From assembly GCF_007744675.1 (NCBI RefSeq), contig NZ_CP036269.1:6065046-6129045 (forward strand): a stretch of 64,000 nucleotides of DNA, written 5' to 3'. The DNA comes from Gimesia alba. GTDB taxonomy: Bacteria > Planctomycetota > Planctomycetia > Planctomycetales > Planctomycetaceae. Position 1 is the stretch's first letter, and every line of letters starts with the position of its first letter. The translations under genes were made by a program, and so were the position numbers. Below, in pieces: positions 28,368 to 37,395 of this stretch. Under the pieces are notes generated by a model. The model made no database searches. It worked only from the letters and a program-made list of their open reading frames with translations, and was not told where the DNA came from.

Positions 28368-29843
28368 ATGGCCGGTTTTAATCTTGGATGCCCCTCGTAT
28401 CTGAATCGAACACGGATCTCTTGTCTCAGTCTTCTCGTCCTCTTGATCATAGTCGCTTCGATTCAAACCGCGACCGCAGCCACCCGACCGGCAAAACAAC
28501 ACCCCAACTTTGTGGTCATCTTCACCGACGATCAAGGCTACCAGGATGTCGGCGTCTTCGGCTCTCCCAATATCAAAACTCCCAATCTCGACCAGATGGC
28601 AAAAGATGGCGTTCGCTTTACCGACTTTTACGCCGCCCAGGCTGTCTGCTCTGCGTCCCGGTCGGCTTTGTTAACCGGCTGTTATCCGAATCGGATCGGA
28701 ATCCAGGGCGCACTCGGCCCACAATCAAAAATCGGCATCAACGCTGAAGAAACCACCATCGCCGAAGTCGTCAAGCCATTGGGTTACGCCACCGCCATCT
28801 ATGGAAAATGGCACCTCGGTCATCTACCTGAATTCCTCCCCACCCGGCACGGCTTCGATGAATATTTCGGGCTCCCCTACTCCAACGACATGTGGCCCTT
28901 TCATCCCACCGCCGGCAAACGTTTTCCCGATCTCCCGCTGATCGAAAATGAAACCGTCATCAACCCCAAAGTCACCGGCAAAGAACAGGCCCAGCTCACC
29001 ACCTGGTATACCGAACACGCCGTCTCCTTCATCAACAAAAATCATGACCGACCGTTTTTCCTCTACGTCCCCCACTCCATGCCTCACGTTCCCCTGTTCG
29101 TCAGCGATAAATTCAAAGGCAAATCGGAACAGGGGCTCTACGGCGATGTGATCATGGAAATCGACTGGTCTGTCGGCCAGATCCGGCAAGCCCTCAAAGA
29201 AAACGGCATCGAAGACAATACCCTGGTCATCTTCACCTCTGACAATGGCCCCTGGCTCTCCTACGGTGATCACGCCGGCTCGGCTCTACCGCTCCGCGAA
29301 GGGAAGGGAACAGCCTGGGACGGCGGACAGCGTGAGCCCTGCATCATGGCCTGGCCTGGACAGATCCCTGCAGGCACCGTCTGCAACCAGATGGCCATGA
29401 CCATTGATATCCTGCCGACCATCGCGTATCTCTCCGGCGGAAAAGTCCCCCAGGACCGCATCATCGACGGCAAAAATATCTGGCCTCTGATGAGCGGCGA
29501 AAAAGGAGCCAAGTCGCCACACGAAGCCCTACTCTTTTACTGGGGCGGTCATTTGAATGCTGTCCGTAGCGGCAAATGGAAACTGCATTTCCCTCATCCG
29601 TATCGCAGCCTGAAAGACAAACCCGGTTCCGGCGGTACCCCCGGCCCCTACATTCAAAAGAAAACCGGCCTCGCTCTGTATGATCTCAAAAACGATATCA
29701 GCGAAAGCAAAAACGTGGCCGACCAGCATCCTGATGTCGTCAAACGCCTGACCGCGCTCGCAGAACAGGCCCGCGACGATCTCGGCGACACCGGCACCAA
29801 ACGAAAAGGCAAAAATAAACGCCAACCAGGCCGCGTGGACTGA
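28368..29843 (+). CDS. Secreted sulfatase (arylsulfatase family)
   Basis: A 491-residue exported sulfatase. Residues 1-38 include a hydrophobic signal segment ([18 protein letters not shown]). The catalytic core begins [15 protein letters not shown], with the metal aspartates. The formylglycine signature is [11 protein letters not shown] with Cys94, matching C-x-[AP]-S-R, so it needs the cysteine-type formylglycine generating enzyme. GKWHLGH and [15 protein letters not shown] supply further active-site residues. It probably desulfates a marine polysaccharide, as the many sulfatases of planctomycetes do. The C-terminus is Lys/Arg-rich ([12 protein letters not shown]). AAAGG precedes ATG 28368 at 7 bases. 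Confidence 0.93.
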   Translation: MAGFNLGCPSYLNRTRISCLSLLVLLIIVASIQTATAATRPAKQHPNFVVIFTDDQGYQDVGVFGSPNIKTPNLDQMAKDGVRFTDFYAAQAVCSASRSALLTGCYPNRIGIQGALGPQSKIGINAEETTIAEVVKPLGYATAIYGKWHLGHLPEFLPTRHGFDEYFGLPYSNDMWPFHPTAGKRFPDLPLIENETVINPKVTGKEQAQLTTWYTEHAVSFINKNHDRPFFLYVPHSMPHVPLFVSDKFKGKSEQGLYGDVIMEIDWSVGQIRQALKENGIEDNTLVIFTSDNGPWLSYGDHAGSALPLREGKGTAWDGGQREPCIMAWPGQIPAGTVCNQMAMTIDILPTIAYLSGGKVPQDRIIDGKNIWPLMSGEKGAKSPHEALLFYWGGHLNAVRSGKWKLHFPHPYRSLKDKPGSGGTPGPYIQKKTGLALYDLKNDISESKNVADQHPDVVKRLTALAEQARDDLGDTGTKRKGKNKRQPGRVD

Positions 29844-29867
29844 AGCCAGCGTTTCATTTTCACGCGT

Positions 29868-30587
29868 TTATTCAATCATCTCCTCGGCAAAGCTGCGATA
29901 TGCTGCGCCGAGATTCTCAGCCATGGAACCGGCAAACTGATGAAACTGCCCTGATTTTATTGCCGCCACAACCGCTGACGCAACCAGTTCCGGCGGATCA
30001 GCCACTTCGAAGCCGGCATCGTCTCCCATATCCGTCGCAGTAGGTCCCGGATGGATGCTGATCACGGCGGTCCCCTGCTCCTCTAGAATTTGTTTCAATG
30101 CCTGCGTCACAGAATAAGCGGCTGCCTTCGAAGCACAATACGTTGTGAACTCCGGCACATTTTTCAAAGAGGCAATCGAATTCACCTGCACCAGTACTCC
30201 GCCACCATTGCGTTTGAGTACCGGGGCAAAGGCCTGCGCAACACGAATCAATCCATACACGTTCGTGTTGATCTCGTACTCCAATGCCTCAATCGCATCC
30301 GCCGACAAAGCAGACGTGCTGGTGAGCACTCCCGCGTTATTCACAACCAGTGAAACATCACTGGCGACTTCAGCCGCTTTGTTGATGATCTCTGGCTTCG
30401 TCAAATCCAGTTCCAAAGGAACCACGCGATCCCCATACGCTTCAGTGAGCGCAGTCACCGATTCAGGCTTTCGCACAGCCGCATAAACCTTCGCGGCTCC
30501 TGCTTCCATGAACGCTTCCAGAATCGCCTTACCAATCCCACGATTTGCTCCCGTCACCAAAGCGACCTGATTTCGTATTTCATAAGT
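29868..30587 (-). CDS. Short-chain dehydrogenase/reductase
   Basis: A 239-residue classical SDR. The Rossmann motif is LVTGANRGIGKAI (TGxxxGIG) near residue 11. VVNNAGVL is the NNAG motif and YCASKAAAYS the catalytic YxxxK, with a serine about 13 residues before (QVNSIASL). HPGPTATDMGDD follows. It would use NAD(P)H to oxidise or reduce an unknown alcohol or carbonyl compound. The start at ATG 30587 follows AGGGAAAG; a longer frame to 30641 adds residues not typical of the family. It follows two paralogous membrane protein genes on the same strand with a gap of about 60 bases. Confidence 0.88.
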   Translation of the reverse strand, partial: TYEIRNQVALVTGANRGIGKAILEAFMEAGAAKVYAAVRKPESVTALTEAYGDRVVPLELDLTKPEIINKAAEVASDVSLVVNNAGVLTSTSALSADAIEALEYEINTNVYGLIRVAQAFAPVLKRNGGGVLVQVNSIASLKNVPEFTTYCASKAAAYSVTQALKQILEEQGTAVISIHPGPTATDMGDDAGFEVADPPELVASAVVAAIKSGQFHQFAGSMAENLGAAYRSFAEEMIE

Positions 30588-30649
30588 CATCAAATCATTC
30601 TTTCCCTGAATAAATTTTCGCGATTGAACCGCGCGATCCATTACATCCT

Positions 30650-31474
30650 TTAATCTAACTCCCGCACCGCATCACACTCATGATTGGCAATCAATACAGC
30701 CAGATCGCGAAACGTCTGCAGCTCTGGCGGTAGTGGGTTTATTATATGCCTCACAATGAACGCTGCAATCGTCCCCAGAAAGATCATAAAAAACAGCCCC
30801 ATTATGAAAGTTTCCCCAATATTGTATGAACTCATCACCGGCATCAACGCTCCCCAGAGGAAGCACCATCCGATAAAGGTCATCACATCCATCCATAACC
30901 AGTAGATAGGAAGCTTCGCCACTCTCTGTCCTGTCATCCAGCGTAGTTGTGACCAGAAATTGATCAGCGAATACCCCTTCAAAACATCCCCAATTCGCGT
31001 ACTCGGCCCGAAGGTCGGAGACCGTTTTTTCAACGTTCTCACAAGCTGTTGAATACCATAAAAAGCCCCCGCGGGTCCGCACTCTGTACCGAGCACCTCT
31101 ACCGGCTGAAAAGAAATCGCAGTCGCCCGTACTGCGATAAACTGCGCCAATCTGCGAAAAGTAAAATCCGCGGCATAAAGACGCTCCCACTCTTCTTGAT
31201 CATCTTCCAAAAGCTCCAGTCCAAAATACTCGGTCCATTCCTTTTCAGAACATTGAAAATGAAAGTAATACTCCATCATCTGGAACCATGAGAATACATC
31301 ATCGAGTTCAATCTCTTCCTGTGCCCAACGAGGTATGGGGGTCTGCAAGAAATAATCGATGCGAGCATCTGCATCAAAAGCCGGATAGCGACTTAACCAG
31401 TCTGGCGTATCAGAAAAAATCACTTCCTCTACTCCACGCAGAATCTGCTTTTCCGTATATCGTAACGGACTCAT
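30650..31474 (-). CDS. Uncharacterised membrane protein, paralogue B of a tandem pair
   Basis: A 274-residue protein of no family I recognise. Residues 1-190 are soluble with many aromatic and acidic residues (YTEKQILRGVEEVIF, DARIDYFLQTP). Two hydrophobic segments follow: one at about 195-215 (VMTFIGWCFLWGALMPVM) and one at 222-245 (FIMGLFFMIFLGTIAAFIV). The C-terminus ends PLPPELQTFRDLAVLIANHECDAV. It is clearly paralogous to the gene just upstream (12-base gap): shared elements include YxEKQIL, DARID, FYGIQQ and the C-terminal ELQTFRDLAV motif. AAGAGGAA precedes ATG 31474. Confidence 0.7.
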   Translation of the reverse strand: MSPLRYTEKQILRGVEEVIFSDTPDWLSRYPAFDADARIDYFLQTPIPRWAQEEIELDDVFSWFQMMEYYFHFQCSEKEWTEYFGLELLEDDQEEWERLYAADFTFRRLAQFIAVRATAISFQPVEVLGTECGPAGAFYGIQQLVRTLKKRSPTFGPSTRIGDVLKGYSLINFWSQLRWMTGQRVAKLPIYWLWMDVMTFIGWCFLWGALMPVMSSYNIGETFIMGLFFMIFLGTIAAFIVRHIINPLPPELQTFRDLAVLIANHECDAVRELD

Positions 31475-31486
31475 TGAGAATTCCTC

Positions 31487-32299
31487 TTAAGAATGATTTG
31501 AGGCAACATTCGCCGGGATCCACTCTGCATCACCGCCGTGGTCTGCAATCCACACCGCCAGATCGCGAAATGTCTGTAGCTCTGGTGGCAGTGGATCTGA
31601 ACGATGAGTGTAGAGGGAATTAACAAACCAGGTTGAAATTACATACAGAACTGCGCCAAGCAAGATGTAGAAGTTCCCTGTTAAGAACACCATGGGGAAG
31701 GTGATCAACAGACCCCAGAAGGCAATCATGCAGCCCCAATTCGTGAGAAATCCCCAGTGTCTCGAAAGCTGAGGCAGACGTACTCCTGATCTCCAGCTGA
31801 GTTGACTCCAGAAGGAATTCAGCTGATAACCACGAAACGCGTCAATGATGTTTGTACTCGGCGTCACCTGACATTTCGCTGAAACCAGCTGATTTGAAAT
31901 CTGCTCGATGCCATAAAACACACCCGCAGATCGACACTCTTTGTTGATCACCATCACGGGCTCAAAGGAAACCGTATTCACGGCCCGCTTCTGAATGAAT
32001 CGCGCCAGTACACCAAACGTTAACTGCGGCGCGATCTCGTTTTTCAATACTTTAAGATTAGGCGTTTCTGGAAACCCCAACTCTTCATACAGCTCTTTAA
32101 GCGAAATCTTGATGTCGAACAACTTTTCCAGACGGAAAATGATATCAAACGGATCAACCGGAGCCCTTAAATGTTCCTCTTTCATGTACAGATCAATGCG
32201 AGTCTCAGCATCGAACGGACGCTCGGTTCCCATCGCATCACACCAGCATTCATAGATACCGGCCAGAATCTGCTTTTCAGAATATTGTGTCTCTGTCAT
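31487..32299 (-). CDS. Uncharacterised membrane protein, paralogue A of a tandem pair
   Basis: A 270-residue paralogue of the following gene, with the same layout. The N-terminal region is soluble (YSEKQILAGIYECWC, ETRIDLYMKEEHL, IIFRLEKLFDIKISLKELYEELG). A middle part has GVFYGIEQISNQL and a conserved FWSQLSW. Two transmembrane segments follow (about residues 188-232), then PLPPELQTFRDLAVWIADHGGDAEW. The N-terminal segment around residues 55-90 looks vaguely like an acyl-carrier or small helical domain, but there is no phosphopantetheine serine motif. The function is unknown. AAAGGGG precedes ATG 32299, so it is first in a two- or three-gene operon. Confidence 0.7.
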   Translation of the reverse strand: MTETQYSEKQILAGIYECWCDAMGTERPFDAETRIDLYMKEEHLRAPVDPFDIIFRLEKLFDIKISLKELYEELGFPETPNLKVLKNEIAPQLTFGVLARFIQKRAVNTVSFEPVMVINKECRSAGVFYGIEQISNQLVSAKCQVTPSTNIIDAFRGYQLNSFWSQLSWRSGVRLPQLSRHWGFLTNWGCMIAFWGLLITFPMVFLTGNFYILLGAVLYVISTWFVNSLYTHRSDPLPPELQTFRDLAVWIADHGGDAEWIPANVASNHS

Positions 32300-32603
32300 C
32301 GAAGTCCCCTTTCGACAAGCGACAGTAAAATGATTCGCAAGAGCTTCATCTCATTAATTCAAATCATAAAAGATATCACCCGCCGTTGATAGAAAATCTT
32401 CCTCCATCCCCCAAAATCGGGATTTTTTGATTTCACTCTTCGTTCTCCTGATGCACAATATGAAGATTTGATGCAGGTTTGATGAACCTGCTCTGAGGCG
32501 CTTGAGTGAATCGTGAACCATACTCACAATGATCCAACCATTTAGATGCCTTGTATATATGAAGATTCAGACCATTTAACTCCATCCAAAGGATGCACCG
32601 ATT
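32300..32603. other. Divergent intergenic region with a small perfect hairpin
   Basis: About 300 bases between divergent genes. GCAGGTT and AACCTGC (32473-32491) form a 7-bp perfect inverted repeat around TGATG; there is no T-run, so it may be an operator for either gene. Nothing else is seen. Confidence 0.4.
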
Positions 32604-33902
32604 ATGTACGCGAACCGGGCCTCGCTGATTCGGATGCTCATACTGCTGTTGATCTGGAAATGCTCCCCACTCGAACTCCTCGCTTGCACCACCGCCGTCA
32701 TCAGTGGAAACGCGACGGCTGACGGGCGTCCTCTGCTCTGGAAAAACCGTGATACTTCTGCCAGTCATAACGAAGTCATCCTGCTCACTGCAGGACCGCT
32801 CCGTGCTGTCGCAGTTGTGAATGCGGGCGCTCGCAAGTCGGCCTGGATGGGCATGAACGAAGCCGGCTTCTGCATCGAAAATTCGTTGAGCAAAGACCTC
32901 AGTATCAAAGGCAAGAAATCAGGACCAGCCAATGGCCGCTTCATGAAACAGGCACTGCAAACCTGTAAGACGGTAGCCGACTTCAAAAAGCTGCTTGATG
33001 AAACCAACAAAACCGGCCGCCGCACCCTTTCCAATTTCGGCGTGATTGATGCACAGGGCGGCGCTGCCCTGTTTGAGACCGGCCCCAACAGCTATACCAT
33101 GTTCGATGCCAACGATCCCGCGACCGCACCCCACGGTTATATTGTCCGTTCCAACTTCGCCACCACCGCCCGCGATTTTCCCGCCAATCCGACGCCCGAA
33201 CAGCTGGGAAAAATTTACTCCGCCGAACGGTATTCCCAGGCCTGTTCCCGCCTCGACCTGCAAAAAGCAAAAGGCATCACCGTCGACTATCTCATTCGCA
33301 ATCTGACGCGCGATCTTTCCAGTAAAACAGGTACCCCCTGGCCCGGCACCGTGAATGGCTCGAAACAAAAGCTGCCCGCCATTATCAAGACCAACAACAC
33401 TATCAGCCGCACGACCACTGTTTCCGCAGCCGTCTTTCAAGGCGTCAAACCAGGAGAAGATCCAAGCCTCGCCACGATGTGGACCATCCTCGGCGATCCC
33501 AGTTTCTCCATCGCCGTCCCCTGTTGGGTTGCAGTGCAGGACATCGCCGATCCGCTTGCCGACGACAATGGAGCCGCGCTCGGCGAGATCGCCATTACCC
33601 TGCGTGCCTGGAGCAAGACCGACGACGGCAAAGGCATCAAAACGGAATATCTGCCCGGCATCTGGTCCGATCTCTGGCCCGTCGAAGACCAAATTCTGAA
33701 ACTCACACAATCGTTCCAGCAAGGACGCCGTGAGCATGGTTATTCTGCGGATGCCATCACTCGCTTTCATCAGAAAATGGCGTTGCTCGCTATGACGGCG
33801 ATGCAAAAAGAACTCCGCGATATGAAACAGGCGGCACTCGCTCTGCCAACTCCGCCCCCGCCTCGATTTGCTCCGGTCAAAAAGACCATCGTGATCCCCT
33901 GA
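32604..33902 (+). CDS. Exported C45/acyltransferase-like Ntn hydrolase
   Basis: A 432-residue protein of the peptidase C45 / isopenicillin-N acyltransferase / carcinine hydrolase type. Residues 1-27 are a signal sequence ending LELLA, and the mature protein would begin CTTAVISGNATADGRPLLWKN, where Cys28 is the expected N-terminal nucleophile. RKSAWMGMNEAGFCIENS and the NFGVIDAQGGAALFET strand are further family features. It would cleave or transfer an amide-linked acyl group outside the cytoplasm. LLAC also matches a lipoprotein box, so the same cysteine could in principle be lipidated. AAAGGATG precedes ATG 32604. A BPL-N-like gene follows 31 bases later, probably in the same operon. Confidence 0.82.
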   Translation: MYANRASLIRMLILLLIWKCSPLELLACTTAVISGNATADGRPLLWKNRDTSASHNEVILLTAGPLRAVAVVNAGARKSAWMGMNEAGFCIENSLSKDLSIKGKKSGPANGRFMKQALQTCKTVADFKKLLDETNKTGRRTLSNFGVIDAQGGAALFETGPNSYTMFDANDPATAPHGYIVRSNFATTARDFPANPTPEQLGKIYSAERYSQACSRLDLQKAKGITVDYLIRNLTRDLSSKTGTPWPGTVNGSKQKLPAIIKTNNTISRTTTVSAAVFQGVKPGEDPSLATMWTILGDPSFSIAVPCWVAVQDIADPLADDNGAALGEIAITLRAWSKTDDGKGIKTEYLPGIWSDLWPVEDQILKLTQSFQQGRREHGYSADAITRFHQKMALLAMTAMQKELRDMKQAALALPTPPPPRFAPVKKTIVIP

Positions 33903-33933
33903 CCTCGAATTCTCATACAAGGATTTGGTACTG

Positions 33934-34710
33934 ATGCACCATTTCACGTTTCGACCATCCCAGTTTTTCGTCCTCAGTTTCCTGATTCTTCCCTGTTCGG
34001 CTGATGCCGAGGAAGCCAAACCTGCGACGAAACTGGTTCGCGTGGCTGTGTTTGATTATACCGGAGAAGAATCCAACGGACCACGAAATCTGAAACGCAT
34101 CCTGACACCCGAGCATGGCTTCTCTTTTCAAGTCATCACTGCTGAGGAAATACGGAACGGCTCCCTCAAGGATTTTGACGTCCTCATCATGCCCGGCGGC
34201 AGTGGCGGAAAACAGGCTAAGACCCTGAAACCAGAGGGCCGCGAAGCGGTCCGCACTTTTGTCAAAAACGGAGGCGGCTACGTCGGCATCTGTGCCGGCG
34301 CGTATCTCGCCTCTTCGCATTACGACTGGTCGCTCGATCTGATCAACGCCCGCGTCTGGGATCGTGCGCACTGGAAACGGGGGCAGAAAAAGGTTGCCAT
34401 CCAACTCACTCCGGCAGGTCAGGAAGTCCTCAGCAAAACCCAAGCGAAATTCAACATCTATTATGCGAACGGCCCCTTGCTCGTTCCCGACAATCAACCC
34501 GATCTTCCCGGCTACGAAGTCCTCGCCCGCTTTGAAACGGAAGTCGCCAGAAACGGCGCTCCCACTGAAGCGATGATCGGCACACACGCCATCATCCGCT
34601 CCCAATTCGGCTCCGGTCGCGTCATCTGTTTCAGTCCTCACGCCGAAGTCAAAAACGGCCCCCACTCCCTGATCGCCTCCGGCATCTACTGGGCCGCGAA
34701 TCCTGAATAA
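33934..34710 (+). CDS. Exported BPL-N / glutamine amidotransferase-like protein
   Basis: A 258-residue protein with a signal peptide (FFVLSFLILPCSADA). A class I glutamine-amidotransferase/DJ-1-like fold of the BPL_N type (named for the N-terminal domain of yeast biotin-protein ligase) follows. VLIMPGGSGGKQAKTL and the nucleophile elbow GGGYVGICAGAYLAS carry the cysteine. A histidine near the end (CFSPHAEVKNGPHSLI) could complete the site. The substrate is unknown. The start ATG 33934 lies after AAGG at a long distance; TTG 33925 in frame is an alternative. It probably shares a transcript with the preceding Ntn hydrolase gene. Confidence 0.8.
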   Translation: MHHFTFRPSQFFVLSFLILPCSADAEEAKPATKLVRVAVFDYTGEESNGPRNLKRILTPEHGFSFQVITAEEIRNGSLKDFDVLIMPGGSGGKQAKTLKPEGREAVRTFVKNGGGYVGICAGAYLASSHYDWSLDLINARVWDRAHWKRGQKKVAIQLTPAGQEVLSKTQAKFNIYYANGPLLVPDNQPDLPGYEVLARFETEVARNGAPTEAMIGTHAIIRSQFGSGRVICFSPHAEVKNGPHSLIASGIYWAANPE

Positions 34711-35305
34711 CGACGGTCAGTTTCATGCTCATCGTTTCACTCTTTGTCTAAGATTTGCCCAATCCCCTTCCCGATCTTCAGCTTGACACGTTCCCGAATC
34801 GAACGAAACTATGCGGAGATAACGTCGCGCGTGCGAGGCACGAATTTCTCGTTTGCTCGCATTCCCTGTTTTTAACTGGACTTAGCAAAATCAGCATTCA
34901 GGCGCCTCATTTGAAGCAACAACTGGTTTCTAACGCATAGGAAAATCGTTTCACCCAACAAATACAGAGTATAACCGATATCAACGCCTCGCCCCAGTTC
35001 ACTCTGAGTAGTACGCTAAAATGGCGTTATCAGAGCGTTTCAAAGAACTTCATGAGTGGATGTCAAGGCATCCCAAGACTTCATGGCCCCTTCATAAGCG
35101 TTCGATTTGGTACTCATTCTGAAGTCAGCATACTAACAGTTGCCCCTTTGTCGCAGATGGGGAGAATCAAACGCGTGCAACAACTCACGACTCAGAAATC
35201 CCAGATCGAAAGCCACACGCGGTTGCGTTCTGGAACCAAAAATAATCCGTTCGCCGCGTGTGGGTTTGATGTCATTCCTGATTTCAATGAATCTCCTGCG
35301 CTCAC
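34711..35305. other. Intergenic region with no recognised gene
   Basis: About 600 bases between convergent genes. Short open frames exist on the plus strand (34755-34940, 35052-35372) but have no family likeness and unconvincing starts. No terminator, tRNA or repeat is recognised; it may be decayed sequence. Confidence 0.5.
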
Positions 35306-35698
35306 TTATTCTGTCTCGCTTTTGCCTCTTCGTTTGACGTTCACATATCGCACGACATCTCTGATCGTCTGAATTTTATCATAGTCGTTATCTGGAATCA
35401 CGATATCATACTCATCCTCTAATTTCATCACGAGTTCAACCAGGTCCAGGGAATCTAGAGAATCGGCATTCAACTCTGCAAATCGAGAATCTACTGTGAT
35501 CGAAGATGGCGTAGTGCCGAGCACATCTTGTGAATATTTTGTGAGTGATTTGACAAGTTCCGTAGAGAACCAGAGCAGACAACCACATTGAGGACAAGGC
35601 GCATCGTTTGCCGGGTCTGAAAACTCAATGCTGACACTGGCCCCACATACGGGACAATGACTGGGAAATCCTTCAGGTGTGCGGGAAGAAACTGTCAT
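35306..35698 (-). CDS. Zinc ribbon fused to an acyl carrier protein domain
   Basis: A 130-residue two-domain protein. The N-terminal zinc ribbon has CPVC near residue 15 and CPQC near 35 ([23 protein letters not shown]). The C-terminal 80 residues form an ACP with [20 protein letters not shown], where the phosphopantetheine serine is in the DSLD motif. [19 protein letters not shown] is the usual helix III region. The fusion is unusual. I prefer ATG 35698 (GGAAA just upstream); an upstream ATG at 35779 overlaps the transglutaminase stop codon and would add 27 residues. The adjacent exported transglutaminase gene is on the same strand, so they are probably co-transcribed. Confidence 0.78.
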   Translation of the reverse strand: MTVSSRTPEGFPSHCPVCGASVSIEFSDPANDAPCPQCGCLLWFSTELVKSLTKYSQDVLGTTPSSITVDSRFAELNADSLDSLDLVELVMKLEDEYDIVIPDNDYDKIQTIRDVVRYVNVKRRGKSETE

Positions 35699-35775
35699 AG
35701 GCGTTTCCAATCCATTTATAACCGGCTTCCATACCAACTGCTGTTTACAACAGAAATCATAATTGACAATTAGAA

Positions 35776-36807
35776 TCATTCAGATTCACTGGAACTCGTT
35801 GCGGGCTTGGATTCGCTTTGATCTGGGCTGCTCGAAAGTTCTGGATGCAACAGCTTCTTGAAATCAACAAACACAATCTTTGTATCACCCAGCGTGATAT
35901 GCCCCGCCTTCAGTCCCTGGGAAGCCCCCGAGAAATACTGTTCTAATTTGGACAGTGGCACGATGGGAACGCCCTGGTGCGTTTCAATCAGTAGAATACT
36001 CCCTCTGGCCTGCGGCAGGTGTTTATCGTAATCCGTGTTGAAGGAAAGTTTCACAGTCCACCCCTCGCGTTGCGCCATCGTCTGCAGCATTTGATAATAA
36101 GGGGCATTCCCAATGATGTAACATTTGTGTTCCAGTTTGACGGCAGCGACCTCGTCGGTGGGAAGCAGACTCGCATCGAGTTTCGTAAAATACTCTCTGG
36201 TTTGCTGTTTCCAATCTTCCCACTGCAGCGACATGATCATTGCTTTGGGATCATTGCCTTTATGATAAGCAAAACGATTTCCAGGTAAGATTCGAGACTG
36301 GGGAGAGTAGCCCGGATACAGCTTGCGTGCCCCCGGATCGAGTAAGACCCACTGTTTGTCGAGATAAACTTCGAGAAAGACATGTCCCGACCAGGTTTGA
36401 AATGGCCGTCCTTGTTTCAAATCCCAGATCCAGAGCACATCCATCGTCTTCACCCAGACAGTCGGAATGCCGGCACGCTTCAAAAGCACGCCACACACAA
36501 TCGCATAATCGGCACACCCGCCATAACAACCTTCTTTGACGACGGTATCATAGTTTCTCCAGTGGTACGCTTCATCGGCCTTATACTTGAGTGTCCCCGT
36601 CATCCAATCTAACACATTCAGGACAGTCTTGCGGTCACTTTTCCCTTTCAGCTTTAACGCCTGAGCGGCAATCTCTGCCTGATTTCCCAGGGAATCGGGA
36701 ACTACGAGATACTTTGAAGGTGTTGCGTAGTCAATTGCATCAAAGACCGGCTCGGTCGCGAACGCAGTCGAGCTCAACAGAATCAGACAGACCAGTGATC
36801 GCCACAT
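35776..36807 (-). CDS. Exported transglutaminase-like protein
   Basis: A 343-residue protein with a clear signal peptide ([17 protein letters not shown]). A transglutaminase/cysteine-protease fold occupies about residues 55-175. [21 protein letters not shown] carries the cysteine, [15 protein letters not shown] the histidine, and [12 protein letters not shown] the aspartate of the catalytic triad. The C-terminal 150 residues are not recognised and end in a Ser/Glu/Pro-rich tail. It may process peptides or crosslink proteins in the periplasm. AAGGAG precedes ATG 36807. The stop codon overlaps an ATG in frame with the zinc-ribbon/ACP gene. Confidence 0.83.
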   Translation of the reverse strand: MWRSLVCLILLSSTAFATEPVFDAIDYATPSKYLVVPDSLGNQAEIAAQALKLKGKSDRKTVLNVLDWMTGTLKYKADEAYHWRNYDTVVKEGCYGGCADYAIVCGVLLKRAGIPTVWVKTMDVLWIWDLKQGRPFQTWSGHVFLEVYLDKQWVLLDPGARKLYPGYSPQSRILPGNRFAYHKGNDPKAMIMSLQWEDWKQQTREYFTKLDASLLPTDEVAAVKLEHKCYIIGNAPYYQMLQTMAQREGWTVKLSFNTDYDKHLPQARGSILLIETHQGVPIVPLSKLEQYFSGASQGLKAGHITLGDTKIVFVDFKKLLHPELSSSPDQSESKPATSSSESE

Positions 36808-36866
36808 CGGAATACTCCTTTGATCAAGAAAAGAATCAGACTCGCTTATTGTCCTGATGCCACTGT

Positions 36867-37286
36867 CTAATTAGCCCCCTGCATCGCCTCCAGGTACATT
36901 CGATAACCTTCAAGCTCTTCATCAGTCACGGGTACCTGTTTGATGAACACAGGGTTGTCTTGTAAAAAACCTTCCTTTGCGATTGGAAAATGTCCAATCC
37001 CGATACCAGCCGGATCATTGAGACCTCCAAGCGTAAGCACCGCAGGATCAACGTCTGCTGGTTTCGCTGTGAATTTATTGGCGTAGCTACGAATATGCAC
37101 GCTCATGTCATCTACTGCAAGCACCTTCATAACAGAAAAAGTACCTTCATTGTTCTGCGAATAGTACAGTCCGCCAACGACAATTTCCGGTGATGAATCA
37201 TTTTTTTCGTTTTCGGAATGAGACGAGGAGCACCCGTATAACAAACACAGAATCGCGAGAATGATTATCGGTTGAAGCTGCTTCAT
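36867..37286 (-). CDS. Small lipoprotein of unknown function
   Basis: A 139-residue protein whose first 19 residues form a lipoprotein signal ending LLYGC, followed by a Ser/Glu/Asn linker (SSSHSENEKNDSSPE). The rest is a small soluble domain (VVGGLYYSQNNEGTFSVMKVLAVDDMSV as its first part). It is not a family I recognise. The start ATG 37286 is preceded by AGGAAG; an upstream in-frame codon at 37313 would spoil the signal sequence. It lies between the transglutaminase and the NHL propeller genes, all on the minus strand, but terminator and spacing separate it from the latter. Confidence 0.7.
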   Translation of the reverse strand: MKQLQPIIILAILCLLYGCSSSHSENEKNDSSPEIVVGGLYYSQNNEGTFSVMKVLAVDDMSVHIRSYANKFTAKPADVDPAVLTLGGLNDPAGIGIGHFPIAKEGFLQDNPVFIKQVPVTDEELEGYRMYLEAMQGAN

Positions 37287-37312
37287 CTTATTTCTTCCTG
37301 ATTCCCTATCCA

Positions 37313-37352
37313 AGAAAATGTCCGGATAACGTTAATTACCCGGACATTTTTT
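37313..37352 (-). terminator. Intrinsic terminator of the NHL propeller gene
   Basis: AAAATGTCCGG and CCGGACATTTT form an 11-bp stem around ATAACGTTAATTAC. T-rich sequence flanks both sides, so it could work in both directions; the gene it serves is on the minus strand. Confidence 0.8.
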
Positions 37353-37395
37353 CAATATCTCAATTTCCACTGGTCATTGCCAGAAGATCCAAATC

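Noticed and set aside
32919-34019. Open frame of 366 codons on the minus strand across the Ntn hydrolase gene, and a similar one at 33913-34665
   Set aside because: Both are antisense shadows of two well-supported genes, with Gly/Val/Asp-rich composition typical of such shadows.
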